Shown here: positions 31,455 through 40,146 of the stretch, in pieces
Numbering within the stretch: position 1 is the first letter of the stretch
Layout: the number at the start of each line of letters is the position of its first letter
Assembly: GCF_000297435.1 (NCBI RefSeq)
Contig: NZ_CAIP01000040.1
Coordinates: 1 to 41,850, forward strand
Length of the DNA stretch: 41,850 bases
Direction: 5' to 3'
DNA from: Microcystis sp. T1-4
GTDB taxonomy: Bacteria > Cyanobacteriota > Cyanobacteriia > Cyanobacteriales > Microcystaceae
Translations under genes and position numbers: made by a program
Notes under the pieces: generated by a model
Database searches by the model: none
Seen by the model: only the letters and a program-made list of their open reading frames with translations
Told to the model about the DNA's origin: nothing

Positions 31455-33266
31455 ATGGGCCAGTTTTTTAAACAAACTTTCGCTAGTTGCTTGGGAACTT
31501 TATTGGGATTATTGGCATTTTCGGTCTTAGGTGTGGGGGGATTAGCATTTTTACTGCTTTCTTCCCTTATGTCTAGCGATAGCTCCTCAGTTAAGGAAAA
31601 ATCGGTCTTAGTTTTTAACTTAGCCACCAATATCAGCGATGCTCCCCCTAGTTCCAGTTTAGCCGATAGTTTGACCGGTGAGAGTGCGACCACTTTAAAT
31701 TTACGACAGGTAATAGCGGCGATCGAAAAGGCCACCCTTGATGATAATATTGTCGGTCTGTTACTCTACGGCCGCGGCACTGTCGGTGAATATGGCTATG
31801 CTACCCTGACGGAAGTGCGGCAAGCTTTGGCAAATTTTCGCCAATCAGGTAAAAAAATTATCGCCTACGATGTGGAATGGACGGAAAAGGAATATTATCT
31901 CGCTTCCGTTGCTGAAAAGGTGATTATTAACCCCGTGGGGAGAATGGAAATTAATGGTTTAAGTAGTCAACAAACCTTTTTTGCCGATGCACTAGAAAAA
32001 TATGGTGTGGGGGTACAAGTGGTAAAAGTGGGTTCTTTTAAAGGTGCGGTGGAACCCTATACGCGTCAGGATTTAAGTGTCCAGAATCGTCAGCAGCTGC
32101 AAACCCTACTCGATACAATTTGGTCTAATTATAGTTCCACAGTGGCCAAAAGTCGCAATTTAACCCCCCAACAGCTGCAAACTATTTCTGATACTCAAGG
32201 TGTTCTGGAAGCCACCACAGCGAAAACGGCGGGTTTTGTCGATGAAGTGGCCTATTTAGATCGAGTAATTGTTTTAGCAAAGGAGTTAACAGGAGAAGCA
32301 AAAAATAAAACTAATGAGGAGGTAAATTCTGACTCTTTTTCGCAGATTTCTTTAGCTAATTATGCTAGTTCTCTCGATGAGGAGGAAGATAGTAGCAATC
32401 AAATAGCGATAGTTTATGCAGAAGGGACAATCGTAGAAGGTCAGGGAGATAGAGGCGAAATTGGTGGGGATAAATTGGCGAAGGAACTGCGAAAATTACA
32501 GGAGAAAGAAGAGGTAAAAGCGGTAGTTTTGAGAATTAATAGTCCGGGGGGAAGTGCCACTGCTTCTGAGGTGATTCTGCGGGAAATTAAGCGTTTAGAT
32601 GCGAAAAAACCAGTAATTATTTCTATGGGTGATGTGGCAGCTTCCGGGGGTTATTGGATCGCCATGGGGGGTCAAAGAATTTTTGCCGATAGTGATACAA
32701 TTACTGGTTCGATCGGTGTGTTTGGATTATTGTTAAATATTCAGAAAATTGCTAATAATAATGGCATCGATTGGGATACGGTGAAAACTGGAAAATTGGC
32801 CGATATATCTACTATTACCAGACCGAAAAATTCCCAGGAATTAGAAATTTATCAAGCGGCAGTTAATCGGTTCTATGATTTATTTATCGAGACGGTGGCC
32901 CGGGGGCGAAAATTATCCCCAGACAAGGTTAGAACTGTGGCCCAAGGTCGCGTCTGGACGGGAAAAGATGCGGTTAAAATTGGTTTAGTTGATCAAATTG
33001 GTGGTCTAGAAGCGGCAGTACAATATGCGGCCAAAACAGCTAAATTAGGGGATGATTGGAGTCTTAAAGAATATCCTCGATCGCAAAGTTGGCAAGAAGA
33101 ACTTTTTTCTGATTTATTGCAAACCTATCTTCCTCCTCTCACTAAAAATAATCACCCTTTGACGCAGGAATGGCAAAATTTTCAGCAGGAATTATTGAAG
33201 TTACCTACATTTAACGATCCCCATAGTGTTTATGCTAAGTTACTTTTTAATCTCGATTTTCGCTGA
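31455..33266 (+). CDS. sppA: Signal peptide peptidase SppA, 67K type
   Basis: 603 aa. An N-terminal membrane anchor (about residues 9-37) is followed by two tandem ClpP-like halves. By alignment with E. coli SppA the catalytic lysine is Lys196 in VGSFKGAVEPYTRQD and the serine is Ser397 in GDVAASGGYW, spacing 201 compared with 200 in E. coli (K209/S409). It degrades signal peptides left in the membrane after protein export; cyanobacterial SppA homologues have also been linked to phycobilisome and photosystem turnover under high light. The start at 31455 lacks a strong Shine-Dalgarno. Confidence 0.95.
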   Translation: MGQFFKQTFASCLGTLLGLLAFSVLGVGGLAFLLLSSLMSSDSSSVKEKSVLVFNLATNISDAPPSSSLADSLTGESATTLNLRQVIAAIEKATLDDNIVGLLLYGRGTVGEYGYATLTEVRQALANFRQSGKKIIAYDVEWTEKEYYLASVAEKVIINPVGRMEINGLSSQQTFFADALEKYGVGVQVVKVGSFKGAVEPYTRQDLSVQNRQQLQTLLDTIWSNYSSTVAKSRNLTPQQLQTISDTQGVLEATTAKTAGFVDEVAYLDRVIVLAKELTGEAKNKTNEEVNSDSFSQISLANYASSLDEEEDSSNQIAIVYAEGTIVEGQGDRGEIGGDKLAKELRKLQEKEEVKAVVLRINSPGGSATASEVILREIKRLDAKKPVIISMGDVAASGGYWIAMGGQRIFADSDTITGSIGVFGLLLNIQKIANNNGIDWDTVKTGKLADISTITRPKNSQELEIYQAAVNRFYDLFIETVARGRKLSPDKVRTVAQGRVWTGKDAVKIGLVDQIGGLEAAVQYAAKTAKLGDDWSLKEYPRSQSWQEELFSDLLQTYLPPLTKNNHPLTQEWQNFQQELLKLPTFNDPHSVYAKLLFNLDFR

Positions 33267-33322
33267 TATTATGTAAAAATAATGTTCCCTAATTCTGAAA
33301 TTCTTTGACGACAAAAATTTCT

Positions 33323-35482
33323 ATGAATCGCCCTAATAGCGTTATTCTTGGTTTAGCCTATATTCTGGGATTATTATCTACAGGTCTGCTAGATTTTAGT
33401 CCCCAGTTAAACCGATGGCAAGAAGTGGTAATTAGGATTGTTATTCTTGGTTTAATTACCCTGTTAACCACAACTTTTATCCGTCGTTTTTGGTGGCAAA
33501 GTCCCCCGAAACAAATTTGGCTGATAGCGGGATTAATAGCTATATTTGCCGTTGTTTATCTGGAAATTCGCACTCCTTACCCCACCGCAAACGATATCAG
33601 TCATCTTTTAAAAAATAATGTAGTTAACTCTATTAAAATCACGGGGAGTATTATATCAGAAATCCGTCTCAATCGCCGAGAGAATTTACAATTTTGGTTA
33701 GAAGTAAAGGAATTTAGCCTTAGGAATTTACCCACAGAAAAATCCGAAGGTAAACTCTACGTTACTCTCCCAAATCTAGCAGAAAATCAGGTTTATTCCG
33801 GACAAGAAATAACAGTTAAAGGATTACTTTATCGTCCCCGTCGTGCCAATAATCCCAATGCTTTTGACTTTGCTAATTATCTAGCGCATCGGGGTGCTTT
33901 TGCTGGTTTAAAAGGGGAAATAATTATCGACAAAAAGTCACCAAATTGGGGAGTTTGGCAGATTCGTCAGCGCATTGTTGAGGCACAAATTCAAGGACTA
34001 GGCCAAGAAAAAGGGACTTTATTAAGTTCGATTACCCTCGGACGACAAGCGGTTAATTTGCCAGCAAAAATCACCGATTTATTTATTAAAACTGGATTAG
34101 CTCACATTTTAGCAGCTTCTGGCTTTCATGTGGCTATTTTGTTGGGATTTGTTTTAACTATTACTCGCAATTTATCCCCCAAACAACAGTTTATTATTGC
34201 CCTTACTGTCTTAATAATTTACGGCACTTTAACCGGGTTACAACCTTCAGTCCTGCGAGCGATTTTGATGGGAATTGGGGCATTAATCGGTCTGCTTTAT
34301 AATCGACAAGTTAATAGTTTAGGTTCCCTGTTACTAGCGGCTAACATTCTATTATTATGGCAACCTCTCTGGATTTGGGATTTAGGATTTCAGTTAAGTT
34401 TTTTAGCGACTTTGGGATTAATTATTACTGTTCCTTTACTGAAAAATAAAATTGACTATTTACCTAATTTAATCACTGAACCTATAGCTATTAGTCTAGC
34501 TGCTAGTCTCTGGACTATGCCTTTATTAATGTTTACATTTAACTCGATCGCTCTTTATAATATCCCGATTAATATTATCACAACCCCCCTAGTTACCCTA
34601 ATTAGTTTAGGAGGAGTTTTTACTGCTTTTTTAGGCTTAATTTATCCCCCTTTGGGCAGTATCGGCGCTAGTATTCTCTATTACCCTCTAGAGTTATTAC
34701 TGCAAATTACCACCTTTTTTAGTCTGCTTCCTTTTAGTACCTACTCCACAGGTAAATTATCTTTAGGAGTGATGTTAATTATTTATATTTGCCTTACCTT
34801 AATCTGCTTTAATATCTGGTTTCGTCAACGGTGGCATTTAATCGGTTTATTTATTCTCGCTGTAATTTTAATCCCGATTATTTATCAGCATTTAACTTTA
34901 ACTCAGGTGACAGTTTTAGCCACCAAATCGCAACCGGTAATCATTATTCAAAATCGAGGAAATACTCTCTTAATTAATGGAGAGGAACCCGCAACGGCCC
35001 GTTATACAGTTTTGCCCTTTTTGCGACAGGAGGGAATTAATCAAATACAAGGGGCAATAACCGTTAATAATTCGGCGCAATTCTCAACTATTACTGAGGA
35101 CATACCGATCCAAAAAACTATTAATTTATCCCAGTTAGAAAAATTTAATCTCGGCGAAATTACTGGACAATTGATCGAGAAAAATTTATTTAAATTTCAG
35201 GTAAAAAATCAATCTTGGCTCTGGATTATCAACCCGAAAAATCCCGTTAATTTATCCCAAGAATTTAGCCCCCTAGTGTTATTATGGCAGGGAAGCAATC
35301 TAGATAAACAATGGTTAGAGTCCATTCGACCACAAACAGCGATCGCTATCACTAACAATCTCTCCCGTAATGTCAGAAATCAACTGAGAAAGGCCGGGAT
35401 TAAGACTTACTGGACAGGAAGAGATGGAGCAATTCAATGGACAGAAAAAAATGGATTTCAACCCTTTCTAATTAACGAGTGA
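33323..35482 (+). CDS. comEC: ComEC/Rec2-type DNA uptake channel
   Basis: 719 aa from ATG 33323 (a TTG six codons upstream is possible). Three N-terminal helices precede the extracellular DUF4131 domain (about residues 60-215), then the competence domain of many helices with GLAHILAASGFHVAILLGF. A C-terminal domain of about 195 residues follows, where the metallo-beta-lactamase-like domain usually is; I see no HxHxDH in it. ComEC carries single-stranded DNA through the inner membrane during natural transformation. Its 3' end overlaps the universal stress gene tail to tail by 11 bp. Confidence 0.92.
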   Translation: MNRPNSVILGLAYILGLLSTGLLDFSPQLNRWQEVVIRIVILGLITLLTTTFIRRFWWQSPPKQIWLIAGLIAIFAVVYLEIRTPYPTANDISHLLKNNVVNSIKITGSIISEIRLNRRENLQFWLEVKEFSLRNLPTEKSEGKLYVTLPNLAENQVYSGQEITVKGLLYRPRRANNPNAFDFANYLAHRGAFAGLKGEIIIDKKSPNWGVWQIRQRIVEAQIQGLGQEKGTLLSSITLGRQAVNLPAKITDLFIKTGLAHILAASGFHVAILLGFVLTITRNLSPKQQFIIALTVLIIYGTLTGLQPSVLRAILMGIGALIGLLYNRQVNSLGSLLLAANILLLWQPLWIWDLGFQLSFLATLGLIITVPLLKNKIDYLPNLITEPIAISLAASLWTMPLLMFTFNSIALYNIPINIITTPLVTLISLGGVFTAFLGLIYPPLGSIGASILYYPLELLLQITTFFSLLPFSTYSTGKLSLGVMLIIYICLTLICFNIWFRQRWHLIGLFILAVILIPIIYQHLTLTQVTVLATKSQPVIIIQNRGNTLLINGEEPATARYTVLPFLRQEGINQIQGAITVNNSAQFSTITEDIPIQKTINLSQLEKFNLGEITGQLIEKNLFKFQVKNQSWLWIINPKNPVNLSQEFSPLVLLWQGSNLDKQWLESIRPQTAIAITNNLSRNVRNQLRKAGIKTYWTGRDGAIQWTEKNGFQPFLINE

Positions 35483-36002
35483 TGTGTACCACCAAAACTG
35501 AACAGGGAGCATGATGTACCACATAATTACTGACACTACCTAAGATTAACTCAGATAAGCCCGATCGACCGTGACGACCCACAATAATTAAATCTACCCC
35601 CTCTTGCTGGGCAACTTGACAAATCTTCTGTCCCGGATCACCGATGTAATAATCAGCCCGGGCTGTGATATTATCTTCCTTAGCTCGATCGACTAAACTG
35701 TTTAACCAAGCTTGTAATTCCGCCTGCATTTCTTCGGTAATTTGTTGTTCTAAGGCGATCATATCGGAGGGATAACCACCACCATAACCGATCAGATTAC
35801 CATAAATAAAAGTTTCCGTGTAGGGAGTCAAAGGTTTGGACAGACTATAAATAATCCGCAACTCACTAGCGTAGGTTTTCGCTAAGAGAATAGCCGTATT
35901 CAATACCTCTGGAGTGACATCTTGATAATCCACAGCCACGAGAATTTTATTATAGAGTTTGTTGGTATCCCGATCGACTGAGAGTGTTTCCGTATTATTC
36001 AT
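35472..36002 (-). CDS. Universal stress protein (UspA family)
   Basis: 176 aa. One Usp domain with NKILVAVDYQD at the start and the ATP-binding pattern IIVGRHGRSGLSELILGSVSNYVVHHAPCSVLVVH (given here for its parts GRHGRSG and GSVSNYV) at the end. The G-x2-G-x9-G(S) spacing suggests an ATP-binding member. An insert around residues 58-85 (TPYTETFIYGNLIGYGGGYP) is longer than in the short family members. ATG at 36002 has gaggagg upstream. Confidence 0.93.
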   Translation of the reverse strand: MNNTETLSVDRDTNKLYNKILVAVDYQDVTPEVLNTAILLAKTYASELRIIYSLSKPLTPYTETFIYGNLIGYGGGYPSDMIALEQQITEEMQAELQAWLNSLVDRAKEDNITARADYYIGDPGQKICQVAQQEGVDLIIVGRHGRSGLSELILGSVSNYVVHHAPCSVLVVHITR

Positions 36003-36322
36003 CGAATTAACCTCCTCGATAGCAGATAAAGTCAGGGTTGAAGTTAATCTTTTTTCCCACCGGCTGCCAGCAATACCCTGGGGAAATAGCCAAAAATTGC
36101 TGAAAGCTGATGATCGATCGCTGATGATCCCCTACCTCTAGTGTGACATTTTTCGGATAATTTAGCTAAATCCCCAAAAAAATTAACAATTTACCCCACT
36201 GTCACCCCTGTCCTCACTTATGGCAGTTATCTTAATGGTGAGGTATGAGGTTTTCGTTTTGGGGAGACTCCGAGACGATACCCGATCGGTTTATACTTCA
36301 TCTTTATGAGAAACGCCCTATT
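36003..36322. other. Spacer upstream of the universal stress gene with one repeat
   Basis: It has HIP1-like cgatcgct near 36114-36121 and the second copy of the gttatcttaat...cgatacc repeat (36226-36283). The minus-strand frame across 36227-36457 is a product of repeats. Confidence 0.5.
36226..36283 (+). repeat. Interspersed repeat, copy 2 (first copy 19205-19260)
   Basis: gttatcttaatggtgaggta, then ttttcgttttgggga and cgatacc, as at 19205-19260. Confidence 0.65.
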
Positions 36323-36444
36323 TAAGTAGGTGGGTGGAATTAAATATAAGATGAACGTAGGTTGGGTTGAAGCATGAAACCTAACGCCCCGATGGGTTAC
36401 GCTACCGCTAACCCATCCTACAAATAATTGTGCCTCCCTACTTA
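36323..36444 (+). mobile_element. 122-bp inverted-repeat element, copy D
   Basis: Begins taagtaggtgggtggaatta and ends ttgtgcctccctactta; here the two ends match each other best of the three full copies. Same length and internal palindromes as 25936-26057. Confidence 0.85.
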
Positions 36445-36557
36445 TAGTTTTAACCAATAAATTGCTTGATCGGTGTTGATAAGCTAAATTTTTTAGAAAA
36501 GTATTTATCTTGAGATATAATACGGTTGAGATTTTTTGCAGCAGAGGATCTAATCAA

Positions 36558-37271
36558 ATGAATGAAGATAGCAAAAATTATGAGATGCAAATTCTGGCAA
36601 TGATGATCAATCAGTATTTAGATGATATGGTATCTCTGAGTGAAGAAAAATTAAATCAGCTAGAAGCAAACCGCGATCAGATTGTTTGGGATTTAGCCAC
36701 AAGAATTTACAAGGAAAGTGGTCATAAAGTAGAATTTCATATAATACGAAACTTAATTAATTCTAGAATTGAAGTTATGAGATATCAGTTATTTTTCAGT
36801 CAATCCAGTCTATTGGAATCAAGGAGAATCAATGAAGAGAAAGCTATTAAAATAGCATCACAAAAAGCTAATGCTGTTATTAACGATAAAAACAATGATG
36901 ATACCGAGAAAATAACGTCACAAGACAATGAACGAAAACTGGCAATTTTTATCAAAGTTCAAGAGATAATTAGTGATCAATTAGATGTGGAAAAGTCTGA
37001 GATACCTATTGATGATGAACTATTTTATTTAAAATCTAAGGAAAACGTCGGTAGTTATAGTTCTTATCGTTCTTATAGTTCTTGTAGTTCTTTTGTCCGG
37101 AATAGTTGGTCTGACTTATTATCAAATTGGGGAGGAGATGAACTTGATACACTTGAATTAATCATGACTTTAGAAGAAGAATTCGATCTAGAACTTTCAG
37201 ACGAAAAATGCCAAGAATTTACAACAGTGAAAAAGCTAGTTGATTATCTTGCTGAAAATTTAGGCAAGTAA
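36558..37271 (+). CDS. Acyl-carrier-protein-like protein lacking the phosphopantetheine serine, with unknown N-terminal helical region
   Basis: 237 aa. Residues 1-125 are helical and charged, with no family I recognise. Residues 132-235 align with ACP: VQEIISDQLDVEKSEIPIDDEL for helix I, then WGGDELDTLELIMTLEEEFD for the recognition helix and TTVKKLVDYLAENL at the end. In ACP the site is GADSLD with the modified Ser; here it is GGDELD, Glu195 (codon gaa at 37140). Between helices I and II there is an insertion of about 27 residues rich in Ser and Tyr (SYSSYRSYSSCSS). The ATG at 36558 follows agagga at a good distance. Without the Ser it cannot carry an acyl chain in the usual way. Confidence 0.75.
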   Translation: MNEDSKNYEMQILAMMINQYLDDMVSLSEEKLNQLEANRDQIVWDLATRIYKESGHKVEFHIIRNLINSRIEVMRYQLFFSQSSLLESRRINEEKAIKIASQKANAVINDKNNDDTEKITSQDNERKLAIFIKVQEIISDQLDVEKSEIPIDDELFYLKSKENVGSYSSYRSYSSCSSFVRNSWSDLLSNWGGDELDTLELIMTLEEEFDLELSDEKCQEFTTVKKLVDYLAENLGK

Positions 37272-37356
37272 CAATCTTAATTTTTACCAAAATATCTCAA
37301 GTTATCAGCCAAATATAGCTATAATCCAATTAGAGCGAGTTCTAAACCAACAACTT

Positions 37357-37743
37357 ATGATTAGTCGCTACATTGTCGCATGGCTCCCGATGATCGTAAT
37401 AGGAATTAGTAACGGTATCCTCCGAGAAACCACCTACGGAAAATATCTCGATGAACTACGCGCTCATCAAATTTCTACCCTGACAGGAATCCTCTTTTTT
37501 TGTCTTTATATTGGCACTCTTGTCTATTTTTTGGGTCTAGAATCGTCCGGTCAAGCAATTACTATCGGTTTAATTTGGTTAGTATTAACAGTGGGTTTTG
37601 AGTTTCTGTTCGGCCATTTTATCGCCGGTCAATCTTGGTCAAGATTAGGGCAAGATTATAATCTTTTAGCGGGACGAGTTTGGATTTTTGTTCTCTTGGT
37701 CATTACTTTTGCTCCTTTACTATTTTATCAACTTTTTTCTTAA
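37357..37743 (+). CDS. Small four-helix membrane protein of unknown function
   Basis: 128 aa with four hydrophobic segments (about residues 5-20, 40-62, 67-90 and 105-127). It has polar stretches such as LRETTYGKYLDELRAHQIST and GHFIAGQSWSRLGQDYNLLAGR (seen in parts), which may be conserved. I recognise no named family. It ends 2 nt before the oxidoreductase start, so the two are very likely one transcript. Confidence 0.75.
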   Translation: MISRYIVAWLPMIVIGISNGILRETTYGKYLDELRAHQISTLTGILFFCLYIGTLVYFLGLESSGQAITIGLIWLVLTVGFEFLFGHFIAGQSWSRLGQDYNLLAGRVWIFVLLVITFAPLLFYQLFS

Positions 37744-37745
37744 TT

Positions 37746-38690
37746 ATGAAAGCTATTATCATTAATCGCTATGGCGATAGTAATGTTCTCCAATACACCG
37801 AAATAGAAAAGCCAATTCCCCAAGGGAAAGAAGTCTTAATTAAGATTATGGCAGCGGGAATTAATCCGATTGATTGGAAGATTCGTCGGGGAATGCTCAA
37901 CATAGCCACAGGTAATAAATTTCCCCTGCAATTAGGTTTTGATTATAGTGGAATTATCGTTGAAAAAGGCAGTCAGGTGGAACAATTCCAGATCGGAGAT
38001 GAGGTTTTTGGTTTTCTCAATCAATTACCGGGTAGAACCTATGCTGAATATGCAATTATTCCCGCTTCCCTGTTAGTTAAAAAACCGCCTAATCAGAGTT
38101 TTATTGAAGCTGCCGCCACTCCTTTAGCCGCTTCTACCGCTTTGCAAGTCTTGCGGGATTTTGGCGGTATTCAAGCAGGAAATCGGATTTTAGTGAATGG
38201 TGCATCGGGAGGAGTGGGTAGCTTTGCCGTGCAGATAGGAAAAATTTTCTCCGCACAAGTAGATGGAGTTTGTAGTAGCAAAAATATCGATTATGTCACC
38301 TCTTTAGGAGCCGATAAAGTTATCGATTATACCCAAGAAGATTGGAGAAAAACTGAGCAGAAATATGATATAATCTTCGATGCTGTGGCTAAGTCTTCTT
38401 TTTGGCACTGTCGTCAGCTTTTAAAACCCCAAGGCACCTATATAACCACCCTCCCAAATCCCGGAATTATCTTCCTAAATTATCTCGGTGCTTGGTTGCC
38501 CCAAAAAGGGAAAGTGATATTTTTTGCTCAAGCACAAGCGTCTGACTGGCAATTTCTCAAAGAAGCGATCGAATCGGGAAAATTAACTGTTAGAATCGAT
38601 CGCACCTATACTTTTTCCCAGGTGGTAGAAGCTCATAATTATAGTGAATCGGAAAGAGTGCGCGGAAAAATAGTCCTGATCCCCGATTAA
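37746..38690 (+). CDS. MDR-superfamily NADPH-dependent oxidoreductase (quinone oxidoreductase-like)
   Basis: 314 aa. An N-terminal GroES-like domain (MAAGINPIDWKIRRG, LGFDYSGIIVEKG) and a Rossmann domain with LVNGASGGVGSFAVQIGK. The zinc-ligand cysteines of classical alcohol dehydrogenases are absent, so it belongs with quinone oxidoreductase/zeta-crystallin or reticulon-4-interacting-protein-like enzymes. Substrate unknown. It follows the membrane protein gene by 2 nt. Confidence 0.92.
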   Translation: MKAIIINRYGDSNVLQYTEIEKPIPQGKEVLIKIMAAGINPIDWKIRRGMLNIATGNKFPLQLGFDYSGIIVEKGSQVEQFQIGDEVFGFLNQLPGRTYAEYAIIPASLLVKKPPNQSFIEAAATPLAASTALQVLRDFGGIQAGNRILVNGASGGVGSFAVQIGKIFSAQVDGVCSSKNIDYVTSLGADKVIDYTQEDWRKTEQKYDIIFDAVAKSSFWHCRQLLKPQGTYITTLPNPGIIFLNYLGAWLPQKGKVIFFAQAQASDWQFLKEAIESGKLTVRIDRTYTFSQVVEAHNYSESERVRGKIVLIPD

Positions 38691-38700
38691 GGATAAATAG

Positions 38701-39936
38701 TTAGGGTTTTTCCTGATTTTTTGGGGAACGAGTAAATAGTTTTAAGTAGGTAGAAACAGAGAATTCCTTAATTGGGAAGGTGATAAAAGTCAAGGGATTA
38801 ATAGTAATAATAATGTTGCGGCTATCTCTTTGTACCGCCTTGATAATCTGTTTAGCCACCCAATCGGCGGACATAATACCCACAGGATTTAAATTACTCT
38901 TAAAAGGACCAAGAATTAGCTTTCTCACCACACAGGGGGCATCTAAACGACGCAGGGTAATCATATCACCGATCGCCCGTTTACTGAGTTCGTAGAGGGG
39001 ACTAAAGGCAGGATTAACCTCCGCTTCCGAGGTATTCACCCAGACTTCCTTGCGGGCAATTTGCTCGTTAGTGCGGACAGTTTTGAAGAATAATTCCATT
39101 AAACGCCAGACGGAAAAAGTATTCACTTGGTAGGCTAATTCGATCGCTTCTGGGGTTCTTTGGCCGTGGACATTAACGCCATGATTTAAAATCAGTATAT
39201 CTACAGACTTAAATAGGTCCTCAAGTTGCGTTTCTTCGCCGATTTGCCATTTCACGGTTTTTACAGGTACTGATTCGCCGTTAATTTCAATGGCGATCGC
39301 ATTCTCCCCAGAAGTGAGCGCGATCACCTTGGCTCCCTTCAGTTGTAGGTACTTTAATAGCGATCGCCCTAAGGTTCCATTCGCCCCGGTAATGGCGATC
39401 GTTTTGCCCTTGAGAGAAAGTGCCGTCCCCATCAATTTATCCATAAAGGTGAAAGTTCCACAATAATAAGCCTTTTGGTTATCAAAATGGTGTCGCCAGT
39501 GGTAGGTACGATTAACGCGCCATTGAGCCGGTAAACTCTCAAATTGCCCCGGACGATGGGTTAAATCGGTTAATTCCTCCAGATTAGCGATACCTAAACC
39601 TCGACCGATCGCCGTGCTGAGAAAAGCCAAAGTATAAAGGGAGCCTAACCAACCCAACCAAGGGCGATCGAAACCCCAAGAGTAGGCCATTAGTACCGGT
39701 AAAACACTGGCAGCCAACATGACCAAGGCCTCCGGTACATCATTGTACCAGTGGGCCCGACGATAAATTTCCTCGCTCATTACCGACAGATCGGGACGAA
39801 AAACCCGATGATGCCAGACGTGCAGACGATAAAGGGGCTGCCAATGGTGGGCCAGAGCATGATAGCAATCACGCACGATCTCCACCCAAATAATTGAGCC
39901 ACAAATCAGTCCGACACAGAGGAGCAGGTTTGACAT
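38701..39936 (-). CDS. Bifunctional sterol-desaturase-like / short-chain dehydrogenase protein
   Basis: 411 aa. The first half (about residues 1-175) has hydrophobic helices and histidine clusters of the fatty-acid hydroxylase/sterol desaturase type: HALAHH (26-31), HVWHHR (39-44) and later HWRHHFD. The second half is an SDR domain with AITGANGTLGRSL for cofactor, NHGVN, and YELSK as the Tyr/Lys pair. This two-domain protein is a recurrent cyanobacterial annotation; substrates are unknown, possibly membrane lipids or carotenoid-like compounds. Transcribed convergently with the oxidoreductase gene (10 bp between). Confidence 0.88.
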   Translation of the reverse strand: MSNLLLCVGLICGSIIWVEIVRDCYHALAHHWQPLYRLHVWHHRVFRPDLSVMSEEIYRRAHWYNDVPEALVMLAASVLPVLMAYSWGFDRPWLGWLGSLYTLAFLSTAIGRGLGIANLEELTDLTHRPGQFESLPAQWRVNRTYHWRHHFDNQKAYYCGTFTFMDKLMGTALSLKGKTIAITGANGTLGRSLLKYLQLKGAKVIALTSGENAIAIEINGESVPVKTVKWQIGEETQLEDLFKSVDILILNHGVNVHGQRTPEAIELAYQVNTFSVWRLMELFFKTVRTNEQIARKEVWVNTSEAEVNPAFSPLYELSKRAIGDMITLRRLDAPCVVRKLILGPFKSNLNPVGIMSADWVAKQIIKAVQRDSRNIIITINPLTFITFPIKEFSVSTYLKLFTRSPKNQEKP

Positions 39937-40065
39937 AGGGGATAAATGTTAAATTTTCTCAACGAATGTAAACAAAGCAATCTTAGCCGAAAAAGCGCAT
40001 TTATGGGGAAAAAAAACCAATAGCTTGAAAAACTAGGGTTTCTTTGCCGAAAAAACTTAAGATTC

Positions 40066-40082
40066 TGTTAAAAATTTTAACA
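40066..40082. promoter_or_regulatory. Palindrome in the divergent promoter region
   Basis: A perfect 17-nt AT-rich palindrome (tgttaaaa-a-ttttaaca) lies 65 bp before the GT2 gene and 130 bp before the desaturase/SDR gene start. It could be an operator; no matching regulator is proposed. Confidence 0.3.
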
Positions 40083-40146
40083 ATTTTCGGTAAGATAAAG
40101 CAAGAAATAAGCTTCTATTTGAACAATTACTTAACCTGAGTCGATT

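Noticed and set aside
31364..31735. Minus-strand frame opposite the sppA start
   Set aside because: It overlaps the sppA anchor region and has no family features.
36227..36457. Minus-strand 76-codon frame
   Set aside because: It lies almost wholly within two interspersed repeats; similar translations would appear at every copy.
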